64,000 nt of DNA from Aquiflexum balticum DSM 16537. GTDB taxonomy: Bacteria; Bacteroidota; Bacteroidia; Cytophagales; Cyclobacteriaceae. The position numbers and the translations under genes were made by a program. Below the pieces are notes generated by a model. The model did not search any database and had not been told where the DNA came from. It was given only the letters and a program-made list of their open reading frames with translations. The stretch covers positions 4,544,001-4,608,000 of the forward strand of contig NZ_LT838813.1 of NCBI RefSeq assembly GCF_900176595.1, in the 5' to 3' direction. Positions 45,550-54,820 of this stretch are shown here, one piece after another (position 1 is the stretch's first letter; each line of letters begins with the position of its first letter).

Positions 45550-46302
45550 ATGAAGAAATTTATCTATCTCGTATTTTTTATTTTTTTATCTTCTTCTTCT
45601 TTTTTAGTTGCTCAAAAATCCAAGACTGTTTTTCTTGACAAACATTTTAGGCCTTTGACCAGCAAAAGCATTGAAGACCATCAATACCAAAAAACCATTT
45701 TCCCAATTTCTGAAGGTATACAAAAAGAAAGGATCCAAGAGCTTAATGGAAAATTGATAAGGGTTATTTCGAATGAATTTGAAGGAAAAAAGAATCTGAT
45801 CAGATCAATAACTGAGGAATATGGAGAAAATGAAAGCATCCATAAAATCTCAACTCTTGAACTCAGCACCAAAAAGGAAATGATAGAATATTTTCAAGAA
45901 GGAAAATTAGTAGCCAGATTTTTATGTAACGACAATGAGGTGGTTTTCGGATGGCGTGTGATTGATGGCGAACAAGTCGAGACTTCCAGAAATGAATTTG
46001 AACCGGATTTTGCAGTTTCAAAACAGCAATTCAAAGATTTCCTAAGGTCAAACCTTAACTTTCCGGAAAAAGCAAGAAAAAAAAGTATTCAAGGAATTGT
46101 GACTATTGCCTTGGAAATAATGCCTGATGGATCTGTCAATACAATGGAAATTGTCAATCAAGATGAGGTGTCTCCAATGCTTCAGGAAGAAGCCAAAAGA
46201 GTAATTACCGCTTTTGACAAGGGATACAAACCCGCTTTGGATGTGAATGGAAATCCTGTCAGAAAATGGATGTATGTGCCTGTGAGGTTCAGTTTGGGGT
46301 GA
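45550..46302 (+). CDS. Secreted protein with TonB C-terminal domain
   Basis: A 250-residue protein. The ATG at 45550 gives a cleavable signal peptide (MKKFIYLVFFIFLSSSSFLVAQ) in place of the uncleaved anchor of classical TonB. Residues ~45-150 resemble the antitoxin-like repeat region often found before this domain (LNGKLIRVISNEFEGKKNLI). The last 80 residues are a TonB_C domain (NLNFPEKARKKSIQGIVTIA, PDGSVNTMEIVNQDE, GYKPALDVNGNPV). Without a membrane anchor it probably does not energise receptors and may act as a periplasmic adaptor. Confidence 0.82.
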   Translation: MKKFIYLVFFIFLSSSSFLVAQKSKTVFLDKHFRPLTSKSIEDHQYQKTIFPISEGIQKERIQELNGKLIRVISNEFEGKKNLIRSITEEYGENESIHKISTLELSTKKEMIEYFQEGKLVARFLCNDNEVVFGWRVIDGEQVETSRNEFEPDFAVSKQQFKDFLRSNLNFPEKARKKSIQGIVTIALEIMPDGSVNTMEIVNQDEVSPMLQEEAKRVITAFDKGYKPALDVNGNPVRKWMYVPVRFSLG

Positions 46303-46377
46303 TTTTTGGTTTTTGGACTTTGATTCTCAATTCCCGCTTCTTTTATCTTGCTTCGTGTATATTGGCTCAATCACTCC

Positions 46378-47649
46378 CTATTTGCCCGGCATCACTTTAC
46401 TTTCTACTTCTCCAAATCCAACACGAATACCTGCCTTCTCACAGTAACCTTTCATAATTACGGTATCGCCATCTTCTATAAATTTACGTTCCCCTCCTTC
46501 TTCCAGTTGGACAGGCTTAGTGCCTTTCCATGCCAGTTCCAACATGGATCCAAAGCTTTCGGAAGTTGGGCCGGAAATCGTACCCGAAGCCATCATGTCT
46601 CCAACATTGATATTACATCCATTGACCGTATGATGGGCAAGCTGTTGGGCAATATTCCAATACATATACTTGAAATTGGAAGTACATACTTTGGTACTCT
46701 TCAGGCCATCAGGCTGTATATAGACTTCTAAGTTTATATCAAAAGCATGATCTTTTTGGTATTGTAAATAGGGTAAAACTTCCGGTTCCTGCTTAGGTCC
46801 AGGAACCCTAAAGGGTTCCAAAGCCTCTAAAGTCACAATCCATGGTGAAATACTTGATGCAAAACTTTTTCCCAAGAAAGGACCTAATGGTACATATTCC
46901 CAAGCCTGAATATCCCTAGCTGACCAATCGTTGAAAAGTACCATACCAAAAATATAATCCTCCGCATCTTCCGTGCTCACACTATCCCCCATCTTGGTGG
47001 ATTTTCCTACTATAAAGGCCATCTCCAGTTCAAAATCCAATCTGCGACTTGGTCCGAATTCGGGAGTATCCATATTTGGATCCTTGTATTGTCCTTTGGG
47101 TCTGTGGATGGGAATTCCGGATGGAATAATAGAGGAAGACCTTCCGTGATAACCAACAGGTAGATGTTTCCAATTGGGCAATAAAGCATTCTCGGGATCA
47201 CGGAACATAGTTCCAACGTTGGTAGCATGCTCCATGCTGCTGTAAAAATCAGTATAATCTCCGATCTTTACCGGCAAAAGCATTTGGGCTTCTTTTCTCG
47301 TCACTATTGCTTTGCCCCTGCTTTGATGATCTCGCAAGGCCCCGTTTTCTTCTTTGAGCAAGTCCTGAACTTTTTCTCTAACCCTTTTGGTAATAGGCTT
47401 ACCCAAGCCAATAAAATCATTCAGGGAATCTTTTTGGAAAATCCCATGGGGTAGCTGCGTCATATCAGAAAAAAAACCTTCTTCATGTAAAACCGCCAAA
47501 TCGACGATTTTATCCCCTATAGCAATTCCTGCCCTAGGAGAAAGTCTTTTATTTTGGAAAATTCCAAAAGGCAGATTGTAAATTGTGAAATCAGAATCTT
47601 TGGGAACAGGCACCCAGCTTTTCAAGGACGGAACTATCAATTCACTCAT
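46378..47649 (-). CDS. fahA: Fumarylacetoacetase
   Basis: A 423-residue enzyme from the ATG at 47649 (MSELIVPSLKSWVPVP). The longer frame to 47673 would overlap the promoter box. It hydrolyses fumarylacetoacetate, the last step of tyrosine degradation, in the cytoplasm. FAH motifs are TDFYSSMEHATNVGTMFRD, PVGYHGRSSSI, ELEMAFIVGK, LFNDWSARDIQAWEYVPLGP and GDMMASGTISGP. The metal-binding acidic residues (Asp in TDFYSS, Glu in LDFELEMAF, Asp in LFNDWSA) are present. No other tyrosine pathway genes lie in the window. Confidence 0.95.
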   Translation of the reverse strand: MSELIVPSLKSWVPVPKDSDFTIYNLPFGIFQNKRLSPRAGIAIGDKIVDLAVLHEEGFFSDMTQLPHGIFQKDSLNDFIGLGKPITKRVREKVQDLLKEENGALRDHQSRGKAIVTRKEAQMLLPVKIGDYTDFYSSMEHATNVGTMFRDPENALLPNWKHLPVGYHGRSSSIIPSGIPIHRPKGQYKDPNMDTPEFGPSRRLDFELEMAFIVGKSTKMGDSVSTEDAEDYIFGMVLFNDWSARDIQAWEYVPLGPFLGKSFASSISPWIVTLEALEPFRVPGPKQEPEVLPYLQYQKDHAFDINLEVYIQPDGLKSTKVCTSNFKYMYWNIAQQLAHHTVNGCNINVGDMMASGTISGPTSESFGSMLELAWKGTKPVQLEEGGERKFIEDGDTVIMKGYCEKAGIRVGFGEVESKVMPGK

Positions 47650-47670
47650 GGTTAAAAATTTATTCAAGTC

Positions 47671-47678
47671 CAAAGATA
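47671..47678 (-). promoter_or_regulatory. Promoter -7 box of fahA
   Basis: TATCTTTG on the minus strand matches TAnnTTTG, 22 bases before the ATG at 47649. Confidence 0.5.
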
Positions 47679-47867
47679 GAATTTAAACAGGGAAGAAAAA
47701 ATCAAAGAAAATTCAGGATATTAGAGGAAGATAAAAAAAAATCCGGATCCGTGTATCCATTAAATTTATTTATTCTGTCTATTTGTAAAAATTTAGAATA
47801 AGAAATTGAAGTTTGTTAATTTTTTTACGAAATTACCAACTTGAATAAATTATTGCCAAAGATAACC

Positions 47868-50174
47868 ATGAAGTACTTCAGCCCACTAATCATATTACTT
47901 CTTTTCATATTTGTGGCTTGCAAACAAAATACTTCTTCAGAAATTTCATTTGGGGAAGGGGAACAGCTCAGCTACAATTTCCATATACGCCCGATACTTT
48001 CAGATAAGTGTTTTGCCTGTCACGGACCTGATGCCAACAAGCAGGAAGCAGGATTGAGGCTGGATGTTCCTGAAACTGCTTTTGCTGCAATGAAAGAAAG
48101 CCCTGGAAAATTCGCCATCATTCCCAATGATATCGACGGTTCCGAACTATACCACCGAATAGTCAGCACTGATCCCAATGAACTGATGCCTCCTCCTGAA
48201 TCCAATCTGTCTTTGACCCAAGAAGAGATAGGATTGATCAAAAAGTGGATCGAACAGGGTGCACAATATGAACCACATTGGGCTTTTGTAAGTCCCAAAA
48301 AAGCAGCATTGCCCAAAGTCAAAGATGAAGAATGGACCAGAAATGAAATAGATTATTTCACTTTGGCCAAAATGAACAAATTGGGTCTGGATCCAAACGA
48401 TCAGGCAGAAAAGCACGAATTGTTGAAAAGGGTCAGCCTTGACCTGACAGGCCTACCCCCTACCCCTGAAATGATCAGTGCTTTTGAAAAAGACAACAGC
48501 CCTGAGGCATATGAAAAAGCATTGGATAAAATCATGAACCTGCCCACCTTTGGAGAAAAGATGGCAGTCCTATGGATGGATATTTCAAGGTACTCCGATT
48601 CCTATGGCTATCAGGATGACAATATCCGTACCCAATGGCCCTACAGGGATTGGGTGATTCATGCATTCAACAAAAATATTCCCTACGACCAATTCATCAC
48701 CTGGCAGTTGGCCGGGGATATGTTGCCAAATGCAACCAAAGAACAGATTTTAGCGACAGCTTTTAACAGAAATCATAAATATACCGAGGAAGGCGGTGTT
48801 ATTCCAGAGGAGTACAGGGTGGAATATGTCCTGGACAAATCCAATACCTTCAGCAAAGGAATTCTTGGTATAACTATGGAATGTGCCCAATGCCATGACC
48901 ATAAATACGATCCGATTTCCCAGCAAAACTTCTACGAGATGTTTGCCTTTTTCAATAATACTCCTGAAAAAGGATATGAAGGTGACGTCTCCCAATCAAA
49001 ACCTGCCAAAACCCCGATCCTTTGGATTGAGAGAGAGGATATCAACGAACTCCTTACATTTATCAACCATCAGGATACGAGCAAACTCATGGTTTCCGTG
49101 ATGGAAGAACTAGATACTTTGAGAACGACATACATCCTAAACCGTGGTTTGTATGATGCCCGAACTACTCCTGTCAGCCCAGGTACACCGGAAAGTATTT
49201 TTTCCTTTCCTGACAATCTGCCCAAAAACAGGTTGGGATTGGCGCAATGGACCGTGGACAAAAACAATCCGCTCACTGCCAGAGTATTTGTCAACCTGAT
49301 GTGGCAGGAAATCTTCGGGATCGGCATTGTAAAATCCACGGGCGATTTTGGGATGCAGGGCGATCTTCCCTCCCATCCGGAGCTCTTAGATTGGCTTGCA
49401 GTAGATTTTATGGAAAATGATTGGGACATAAAGCGACTACTCAAAAAAATAATGACTTCGGCAACATACATGCAGTCATCTAAGGTTACCAAGAAGCATT
49501 TGAATACAGATCCTGACAATGTTTATTTGGCAAGGTCCCCAAGATTGAGGTTGCCTGCCGAGAATATCAGGGATTTGGTATTGGCGAGTTCGGGCCTGCT
49601 TGTACCTGAAATAGGTGGACCAAGTGTGAAACCTTACCAGCCGGAAGGACTTTGGGAAGCAGCCACATCCGGTAGAGGAGAACTCAAAACCTACAAACAG
49701 GACCAAGGAGAAAAGCTTTACAGAAGAGGTCTTTATACCTTTATCAAACTCACATCACCGCCTCCGATGCCGATCATATTTGATGGGTCAAACAGAGACC
49801 AGTGTGAAGTAAACAGAGGAAGGACCAATACGCCCCTTCAGGCCTTGGTCATGATGAACGATCCCTTGGTAATGGAAGCTTCACGGGTTTTGGCAAGTCA
49901 GCTAACTGAAAAAGAATCCGATCCTGAAACAGCCATAGAGGAAGCTTTCAAAAGAATCCTTTGCAGGGCCCCCAATCCTAAGGAAATGGAGATTCTTTCC
50001 GGATACTTTGAAGATGAATTATCGAGATTCAGTAAAGACCAGGAATCGGCTGATGCCTTATTGAGAATGGGTGAATACCCTATCAAAGAAGAAAAAATAA
50101 CCCCGGACACTGCCGCTATGATGCAGGTGATTCTGGCGATGTATAACCTTGAAGAAGCAATAACAAAAATCTGA
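47868..50174 (+). CDS. PSD1 (DUF1549/DUF1553) cytochrome c-domain lipoprotein
   Basis: A 768-residue protein of the planctomycete-cytochrome family. The ATG at 47868 gives a lipoprotein signal (LLLFIFVACKQN, Cys18). The PSCyt1 heme domain has the CxxCH site CFACH (residues 48-52) and ends near NELMPPPES, whose Met is a likely sixth ligand. DUF1549 (PSCyt2) follows at ~150-370 with VSLDLTGLPPTPE and MECAQCHDHKYDPISQ, a second CxxCH. DUF1553 (PSD1) covers ~450-735 with LARVFVNLMWQ-like TARVFVNLMWQEIFG and NRGRTNTPLQALVMMND. The biochemical role is unknown; a periplasmic or surface redox reaction on glycans is suspected. The DUF1501 gene follows after one base. Confidence 0.92.
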   Translation: MKYFSPLIILLLFIFVACKQNTSSEISFGEGEQLSYNFHIRPILSDKCFACHGPDANKQEAGLRLDVPETAFAAMKESPGKFAIIPNDIDGSELYHRIVSTDPNELMPPPESNLSLTQEEIGLIKKWIEQGAQYEPHWAFVSPKKAALPKVKDEEWTRNEIDYFTLAKMNKLGLDPNDQAEKHELLKRVSLDLTGLPPTPEMISAFEKDNSPEAYEKALDKIMNLPTFGEKMAVLWMDISRYSDSYGYQDDNIRTQWPYRDWVIHAFNKNIPYDQFITWQLAGDMLPNATKEQILATAFNRNHKYTEEGGVIPEEYRVEYVLDKSNTFSKGILGITMECAQCHDHKYDPISQQNFYEMFAFFNNTPEKGYEGDVSQSKPAKTPILWIEREDINELLTFINHQDTSKLMVSVMEELDTLRTTYILNRGLYDARTTPVSPGTPESIFSFPDNLPKNRLGLAQWTVDKNNPLTARVFVNLMWQEIFGIGIVKSTGDFGMQGDLPSHPELLDWLAVDFMENDWDIKRLLKKIMTSATYMQSSKVTKKHLNTDPDNVYLARSPRLRLPAENIRDLVLASSGLLVPEIGGPSVKPYQPEGLWEAATSGRGELKTYKQDQGEKLYRRGLYTFIKLTSPPPMPIIFDGSNRDQCEVNRGRTNTPLQALVMMNDPLVMEASRVLASQLTEKESDPETAIEEAFKRILCRAPNPKEMEILSGYFEDELSRFSKDQESADALLRMGEYPIKEEKITPDTAAMMQVILAMYNLEEAITKI

Positions 50175-50175
50175 G

Positions 50176-51627
50176 ATGGAAAAAGAACAATCTGAATTTG
50201 GACTCAATGAAAACAGGAGAAAATTTCTTTCGAAGGTCAGCTTAGGTATTGGTAGCTTGGCTTTAGGTAGTCTGTTGATTCCTGATCTGTTCAAGGGAAA
50301 AAGCGGTGAGGATGCCCTGATGGAAGCTTTGCCCCATTTTGCCCCAAAAGCAAAACGTGTTATCTACCTTTTTCAAAACGGAGCACCATCCCAGTTGGAA
50401 ACATTTGATTACAAGCCTTTGTTGAACCAGCAGATCGGACAAGAACTTCCCGACTCCATCCGAGCAGGACAGAGGCTGACAGGCATGACTGCAGGACAAA
50501 GCTCTTTTCCCTTAGTAGGTTCTTTCTTCAAGTTCAACCAATATGGAGAATCCCGAGCCTGGATTTCTGAGGCATTCCCCCATACCGCCAAAGTAGTGGA
50601 TGATATCTGCATCATCAAGTCCATGCATACGGAAGCCATCAACCATGATCCTGCTTTGACTTTCTTCCAGACAGGCGCGCAAGTGGGAAACCGTCCCAGT
50701 ATGGGAGCATGGCTGAGTTATGGTCTCGGAAGTGAAAACAGCAACCTACCCTCTTTTTGTGTGCTATTGAGCCGAGGAAAAGGAAACGGACAGGGAGTTT
50801 ATTCCAAGCTATGGACCAACGGTTTTTTGGATTCCGTACATCAGGGTGTACAGTTTTCGGCAAGTGAAGATCCTGTCCTTTATCTCAAAGATCCAAAAGG
50901 GATGAACAGAGAGGACAGGAGACGGATGTTGGACAAGCTGGCCGAACTGAACAATATGAATTATGAGACTTTTGGAGATCCTGAAATACAGGCCAAAGTC
51001 CAACAATATGAAATGGCTTTCCGTATGCAGACGGCAGTGCCGGAAGTGACCGATATCAAATCAGAGCCCGACAGCATCATCAAAATGTACGGTCCGGATT
51101 GTTTGATTCCGGGTACTTATGCAGCCAACTGCCTTTTGGCGAGAAAATTATCAGAAAATGGGGTCCGTTTTGTACAGCTGTACCATCAGGGCTGGGATGC
51201 CCACGACAACCTGCCCAATCAGATGGTCGGCCAGGCAAAAGATGTGGATCAGGCTTCGGCAGCCCTTATCTCAGACCTTAAACAAAGAGGCTTGTTGGAT
51301 GAAACTTTGGTGATTTGGGGTGGGGAATTTGGGAGGACAAACTACTGTCAGGGAAAAATACAGGTAGACAATTATGGACGTGACCACCATCCAAGGGCAT
51401 TTTCCATTTGGATGGCAGGCGGGGGTGTGAAGTCAGGAATGGTTTATGGTGAAACAGATGAATTTGGATACAACATTGTGGAAAACCCGGTTCATGTCCA
51501 TGACTTCCAGGCCACCATCTTGCATTTGATGGGAATTGACCATGAAAGACTTACTTACAAACACTTGGGAAGAAGGTATAGGTTGACCGATGTACACGGT
51601 AAAGTTGTAAAAGACATTTTGGTTTAA
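50176..51627 (+). CDS. DUF1501 protein, Tat-exported, sulfatase-like fold
   Basis: A 483-residue partner of PSD1 proteins. A twin-arginine signal (NENRRKFLSK at residues 11-20, then a hydrophobic stretch) predicts folded export, probably with a bound metal. The body is DUF1501, related to alkaline phosphatase/sulfatase folds: FQNGAPSQLETFDYKP, KSMHTEAINHDPALTFFQTG, LYHQGWDAHDNLPNQ, VIWGGEFGRTNYCQG and GRDHHPRAFSIWMAGGGVK carry His/Asp clusters suited to metal binding. It starts one base after the PSD1 gene. The reaction is unknown; phospho- or sulfo-ester cleavage is one possibility. Confidence 0.92.
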   Translation: MEKEQSEFGLNENRRKFLSKVSLGIGSLALGSLLIPDLFKGKSGEDALMEALPHFAPKAKRVIYLFQNGAPSQLETFDYKPLLNQQIGQELPDSIRAGQRLTGMTAGQSSFPLVGSFFKFNQYGESRAWISEAFPHTAKVVDDICIIKSMHTEAINHDPALTFFQTGAQVGNRPSMGAWLSYGLGSENSNLPSFCVLLSRGKGNGQGVYSKLWTNGFLDSVHQGVQFSASEDPVLYLKDPKGMNREDRRRMLDKLAELNNMNYETFGDPEIQAKVQQYEMAFRMQTAVPEVTDIKSEPDSIIKMYGPDCLIPGTYAANCLLARKLSENGVRFVQLYHQGWDAHDNLPNQMVGQAKDVDQASAALISDLKQRGLLDETLVIWGGEFGRTNYCQGKIQVDNYGRDHHPRAFSIWMAGGGVKSGMVYGETDEFGYNIVENPVHVHDFQATILHLMGIDHERLTYKHLGRRYRLTDVHGKVVKDILV

Positions 51628-51640
51628 CAGTTCTTGCAGT

Positions 51641-53779
51641 ATGCCCAAAAACCAAAAAATCTTTGCGATTCTAGAAAATTCGTTGATTGCATTACATGGA
51701 TTGATTCTTATTCTTGTCATTGGTCAAGATCAAATTCAATTGCCCTCTTTTTTGGAGGTAGTGGGTAGAATGCATCCGCTGCTGCTCCATTTCCCTATCG
51801 TTATGTTGTTTTTAGCAGCATTGTTGTTTTGGTTTCCCGATGCCTTGGGAGCCAATATGAAGATTGCCCTAAAAGGACTTCTACTTTCCGCTCTATTCTT
51901 CACAGGGATCACTGTTCTTGCTGGGCTTTTTCTCAGCGTGGAAGACGGCTATGTAAAAGAGGATTTTGAAAACCACCAATGGACCGGTTTACTGGTATTT
52001 TGGTTAGGAACTTTGTGGTACTGGTTTTGGGCAAAAGAAAAGTTGGCTGTGGCCAAAGGTCTTTCCTTAGTCGTATTGGCTTTGGTTTTAGCTACAGGCC
52101 ACTTGGGAGCTTCACTGACCCATGGTGAGGATTTCCTTTTTGCACCTTTAAAAAGTGAGAGCGACTTGCCTCAGGTAAGTTTTGAAGAAGCTTTGGCTTT
52201 TGACCACGTCATCAAACCCATCTTGGATCAAAAATGCATCAGTTGCCACAAGGCGGGAAAAGTCAAAGGCGACCTGAGAATGGACGAAGTCCAATATATA
52301 CTGAAAGGTGGCGAAATGGGTCCGGCCATCGATATGCAGGACCTTGAAAATTCCCAGATTTTGATCCATATATTGTATCCTTTGGAAGATGAATTTCATA
52401 TGCCTCCCAAAGGAAAACCACAATTGACCGAAACTGAACTCGCACTGATCCAAAGTTGGATTTTGGATTCGGCTCATTTCGATAAAAAACTGACCGCCTA
52501 CAGTCCAGAAAGCGAATTCATTGCTTTGGCAAAAGAAAAGTTTGCAGGACAGGAATCCAAAACTTATACCTTCAAGGCAGCGAATGTCAAAACCATTGCT
52601 GAGCTCAACAATGACTATAGAAAGGTAGTCACCACCTACCCCAATTCCCCGGGCTTAAGCGTTACATTTTTCGGAAAAAACCAGTTTGACCCCAATACGA
52701 TTGATGATTTGAAAAAAGTCAAAGAACAGGTGGTAGAATTGAATTTTCAGAACATGCCTTTGAAAGACAATGACCTTCAAAAGATTGCCAACTACCCTAA
52801 TCTTGAGGTGCTCAACCTCAATTTTACAGGGATAGAAGGAAATACTTTGACAGAATTGCAAAACCTCCAAAACCTGAAGCATCTCTCCCTCAGTGGTAAT
52901 CCGCTTTCAGAAGCAGCTTTTGAAAGTCTTAAAGAATTTGATCAGCTGAAGGATCTTTTTGTATGGACGAATAAAAATGCTGACGCCATTTCGTCGCTAA
53001 AAGCTGCCTTACCCAATACCAGAGTGGAAGGAGGATTTCAAGATAATGGGACCTTATATCAATTAAATGCGCCACAAATAGAATTTGATAAGTCAATTTT
53101 CACAGATAAAATAGCAGTCAGTCTCAAACACCCCATCGGTTCGGTGAATATTTTCTATACCCTGGACAATACCATGCCGGACAGCAGCAACCATCAGGTG
53201 TATTCAGGCCCGATAAGTTTGGATCAAAATACCACCTTGCGGGCAAGGGCTTTTGCAGACGGATGGCTGGGAAGTACGGAAAAGCAAGCTGTATTCTTCA
53301 GGTCAAAAATTCAGCCTGACAGCTATAACCTTGTGCATCCGCCACACCAATCATACAAGGGTGCAGGAGCTTTAACCCTATTTGATCTTGAAAAAGGAGA
53401 TGAAGACTTTGCAACGGGCAAATGGTTGGGTTTTCAAGACACACCTTTTGAAATCCAAATGGATTTCAAATCTCCCCAAAGTATCCAAAATATTGCATTC
53501 AGTACCTTGGCCGCCGAAGGTTCGTATATTTTCCCGCCTTCCAAAGTTGAAGTTTGGATCAAAACACAAAATACAGACTGGAAATTAGTGGACACACAAA
53601 AACCGGAGCAGCCAACAGGAAACCGTGACAGAATGCTTCAGATGTATGAATCCAAAATCAACCAAAGTGATGTCACGGCCGTAAAAGCAAAACTCACTCC
53701 GGTCAATCCTTTACCCAAATGGCATCCCGGTGCCGGTGGCAAAGGATGGGTATTCATTGATGAAATTCTGATCAATTGA
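51641..53779 (+). CDS. Membrane cytochrome c fused to LRR, chitobiase-C-like and discoidin-like modules
   Basis: A 712-residue mosaic. Five membrane helices fill residues ~10-155; MHPLLLHFPIVMLF (44-57) is a DUF2231-type motif with histidines that could bind heme. A planctomycete-type cytochrome domain follows with CISCH at 199-203 and probable ligand Met254 in EFHMPPKGKP. Leucine-rich repeats occupy ~360-455 (LEVLNLNFTGIEG, LKHLSLSGNPLSE). Residues ~477-553 match the CHB_HEX_C_1 (chitobiase/hexosaminidase C-terminal) domain (GSVNIFYTLDNTMPDSSNHQ), and ~560-712 a discoidin-like carbohydrate-binding module. It could pass electrons from a periplasmic glycan reaction to the membrane. It follows DUF1501 after 13 bases. 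Confidence 0.85.
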   Translation: MPKNQKIFAILENSLIALHGLILILVIGQDQIQLPSFLEVVGRMHPLLLHFPIVMLFLAALLFWFPDALGANMKIALKGLLLSALFFTGITVLAGLFLSVEDGYVKEDFENHQWTGLLVFWLGTLWYWFWAKEKLAVAKGLSLVVLALVLATGHLGASLTHGEDFLFAPLKSESDLPQVSFEEALAFDHVIKPILDQKCISCHKAGKVKGDLRMDEVQYILKGGEMGPAIDMQDLENSQILIHILYPLEDEFHMPPKGKPQLTETELALIQSWILDSAHFDKKLTAYSPESEFIALAKEKFAGQESKTYTFKAANVKTIAELNNDYRKVVTTYPNSPGLSVTFFGKNQFDPNTIDDLKKVKEQVVELNFQNMPLKDNDLQKIANYPNLEVLNLNFTGIEGNTLTELQNLQNLKHLSLSGNPLSEAAFESLKEFDQLKDLFVWTNKNADAISSLKAALPNTRVEGGFQDNGTLYQLNAPQIEFDKSIFTDKIAVSLKHPIGSVNIFYTLDNTMPDSSNHQVYSGPISLDQNTTLRARAFADGWLGSTEKQAVFFRSKIQPDSYNLVHPPHQSYKGAGALTLFDLEKGDEDFATGKWLGFQDTPFEIQMDFKSPQSIQNIAFSTLAAEGSYIFPPSKVEVWIKTQNTDWKLVDTQKPEQPTGNRDRMLQMYESKINQSDVTAVKAKLTPVNPLPKWHPGAGGKGWVFIDEILIN

Positions 53780-53780
53780 T

Positions 53781-54515
53781 ATGAAGGCCTATCAGCGGTA
53801 TTTTGAGCAGGTTCAAACCAAACTCAAGATTGTTTTCAACCAAACGGAAAAGATTGAGCAAGCCGCCAAATGGATAGCAGATTGCCTTGCCAATGATGGA
53901 TTTATCTACACCAGCGGTACAGGTCATTCACATATATTTGCAGAGGAGATATTTTACAGGGCGGGAGGATTTGCCCGTGTGGTGGCAATACTCGACGAGG
54001 CGCTGATGCTCCACAAAGACGCTTCTTACAGTACAGAAGTGGAAAGGCAGGAAGGATACGCAGCAAGGCTTCTTGAAGGATTTCCAATATCGGAAAAGGA
54101 TGTTTTCATCATCTCTTCCAACTCCGGCCGTAACACCGTAAGCATCGAAATGGCGATGATTGCCAAGGAAAAAGGAGCCAAAGTCATTGTTATTACCAAC
54201 CTCAAACATACCCAATCAGTCGTATCACGACATCCAACAGGAAAAAGACTTTTTGAAATCGCTGACCTGTATTTTGACAATGGCGGAGAAATTGGAGATG
54301 CATCCGTGACATTGGAGGGGTTGGATATTAAGGTCGGTGCGACTTCCACGGCTACCGGTGCAGTGATTTTACAGAGTATGATGGTACAGGCCGCCGAAAA
54401 CCTGATCCAAATGGGTATAAAGCCCGAGGTATTCAGCAGTTCCAATTCGGACGAGGGAGAAGAACACAATGAGGCTTTGATCAAGAAATATAAAGGGATT
54501 GTGAAGGGGTTGTGA
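53781..54515 (+). CDS. UPF0309 SIS-domain sugar-phosphate isomerase-like protein
   Basis: A 244-residue SIS-fold protein matching the UPF0309 family. Landmarks are YTSGTGHSHIFAEEIFYRAG at residues ~44-63, LMLHKDASYSTEVER, FIISSNSGRNTVSIEMAMIA (the phosphosugar-binding serines) and HPTGKRLFEIADLYFDNGG. Family members are found with amino-sugar and other carbohydrate operons and probably bind a sugar phosphate; no specific reaction is proven. The ATG follows the cytochrome fusion stop by one base, so this cytoplasmic enzyme belongs to the same operon and suggests that the periplasmic proteins generate a sugar for uptake. Confidence 0.88.
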   Translation: MKAYQRYFEQVQTKLKIVFNQTEKIEQAAKWIADCLANDGFIYTSGTGHSHIFAEEIFYRAGGFARVVAILDEALMLHKDASYSTEVERQEGYAARLLEGFPISEKDVFIISSNSGRNTVSIEMAMIAKEKGAKVIVITNLKHTQSVVSRHPTGKRLFEIADLYFDNGGEIGDASVTLEGLDIKVGATSTATGAVILQSMMVQAAENLIQMGIKPEVFSSSNSDEGEEHNEALIKKYKGIVKGL

Positions 54516-54574
54516 GAAATTGGTGTGGATTACTGATTTTTTTGTGATAACTTTTGTAATTGTTATAAAATGAA

Positions 54575-54820
54575 ATGAAAACTGACATCATCAAAATAGG
54601 TAAATCAAAAGGCATTAAGTTGAGTAAGTCAATTTTGAAGAAATATAACATAGGTGATGAAGTAGAGCTAATATTAGAAAAAGAGCATATAATTATCCGG
54701 CCAATTGAGGAACCTAGGAAAAATTGGGGCGAGGCTTATAAGGAAATGCATAAGGAAGGAGACGACAAACTTTTAATGGATGCTGTATTTGAAGATGAAG
54801 AATTTGAGGGATGGAATTGA
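54575..54820 (+). CDS. MazE/AbrB-type antitoxin-like DNA-binding protein (orphan)
   Basis: An 81-residue protein with a SpoVT/AbrB swapped-hairpin domain: IIKIGKSKGIKLSKSILKKY and GDEVELILEKEHIIIRP, then an acidic tail (EEPRKNWGEAYKEM and on) of the sort that blocks MazF. Antitoxins of this form normally overlap a mazF toxin. Here the following frame from ATG 54811 stops after 18 codons, so no toxin is encoded. Base composition is clearly AT-rich compared with the operon before it. Confidence 0.82.
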   Translation: MKTDIIKIGKSKGIKLSKSILKKYNIGDEVELILEKEHIIIRPIEEPRKNWGEAYKEMHKEGDDKLLMDAVFEDEEFEGWN

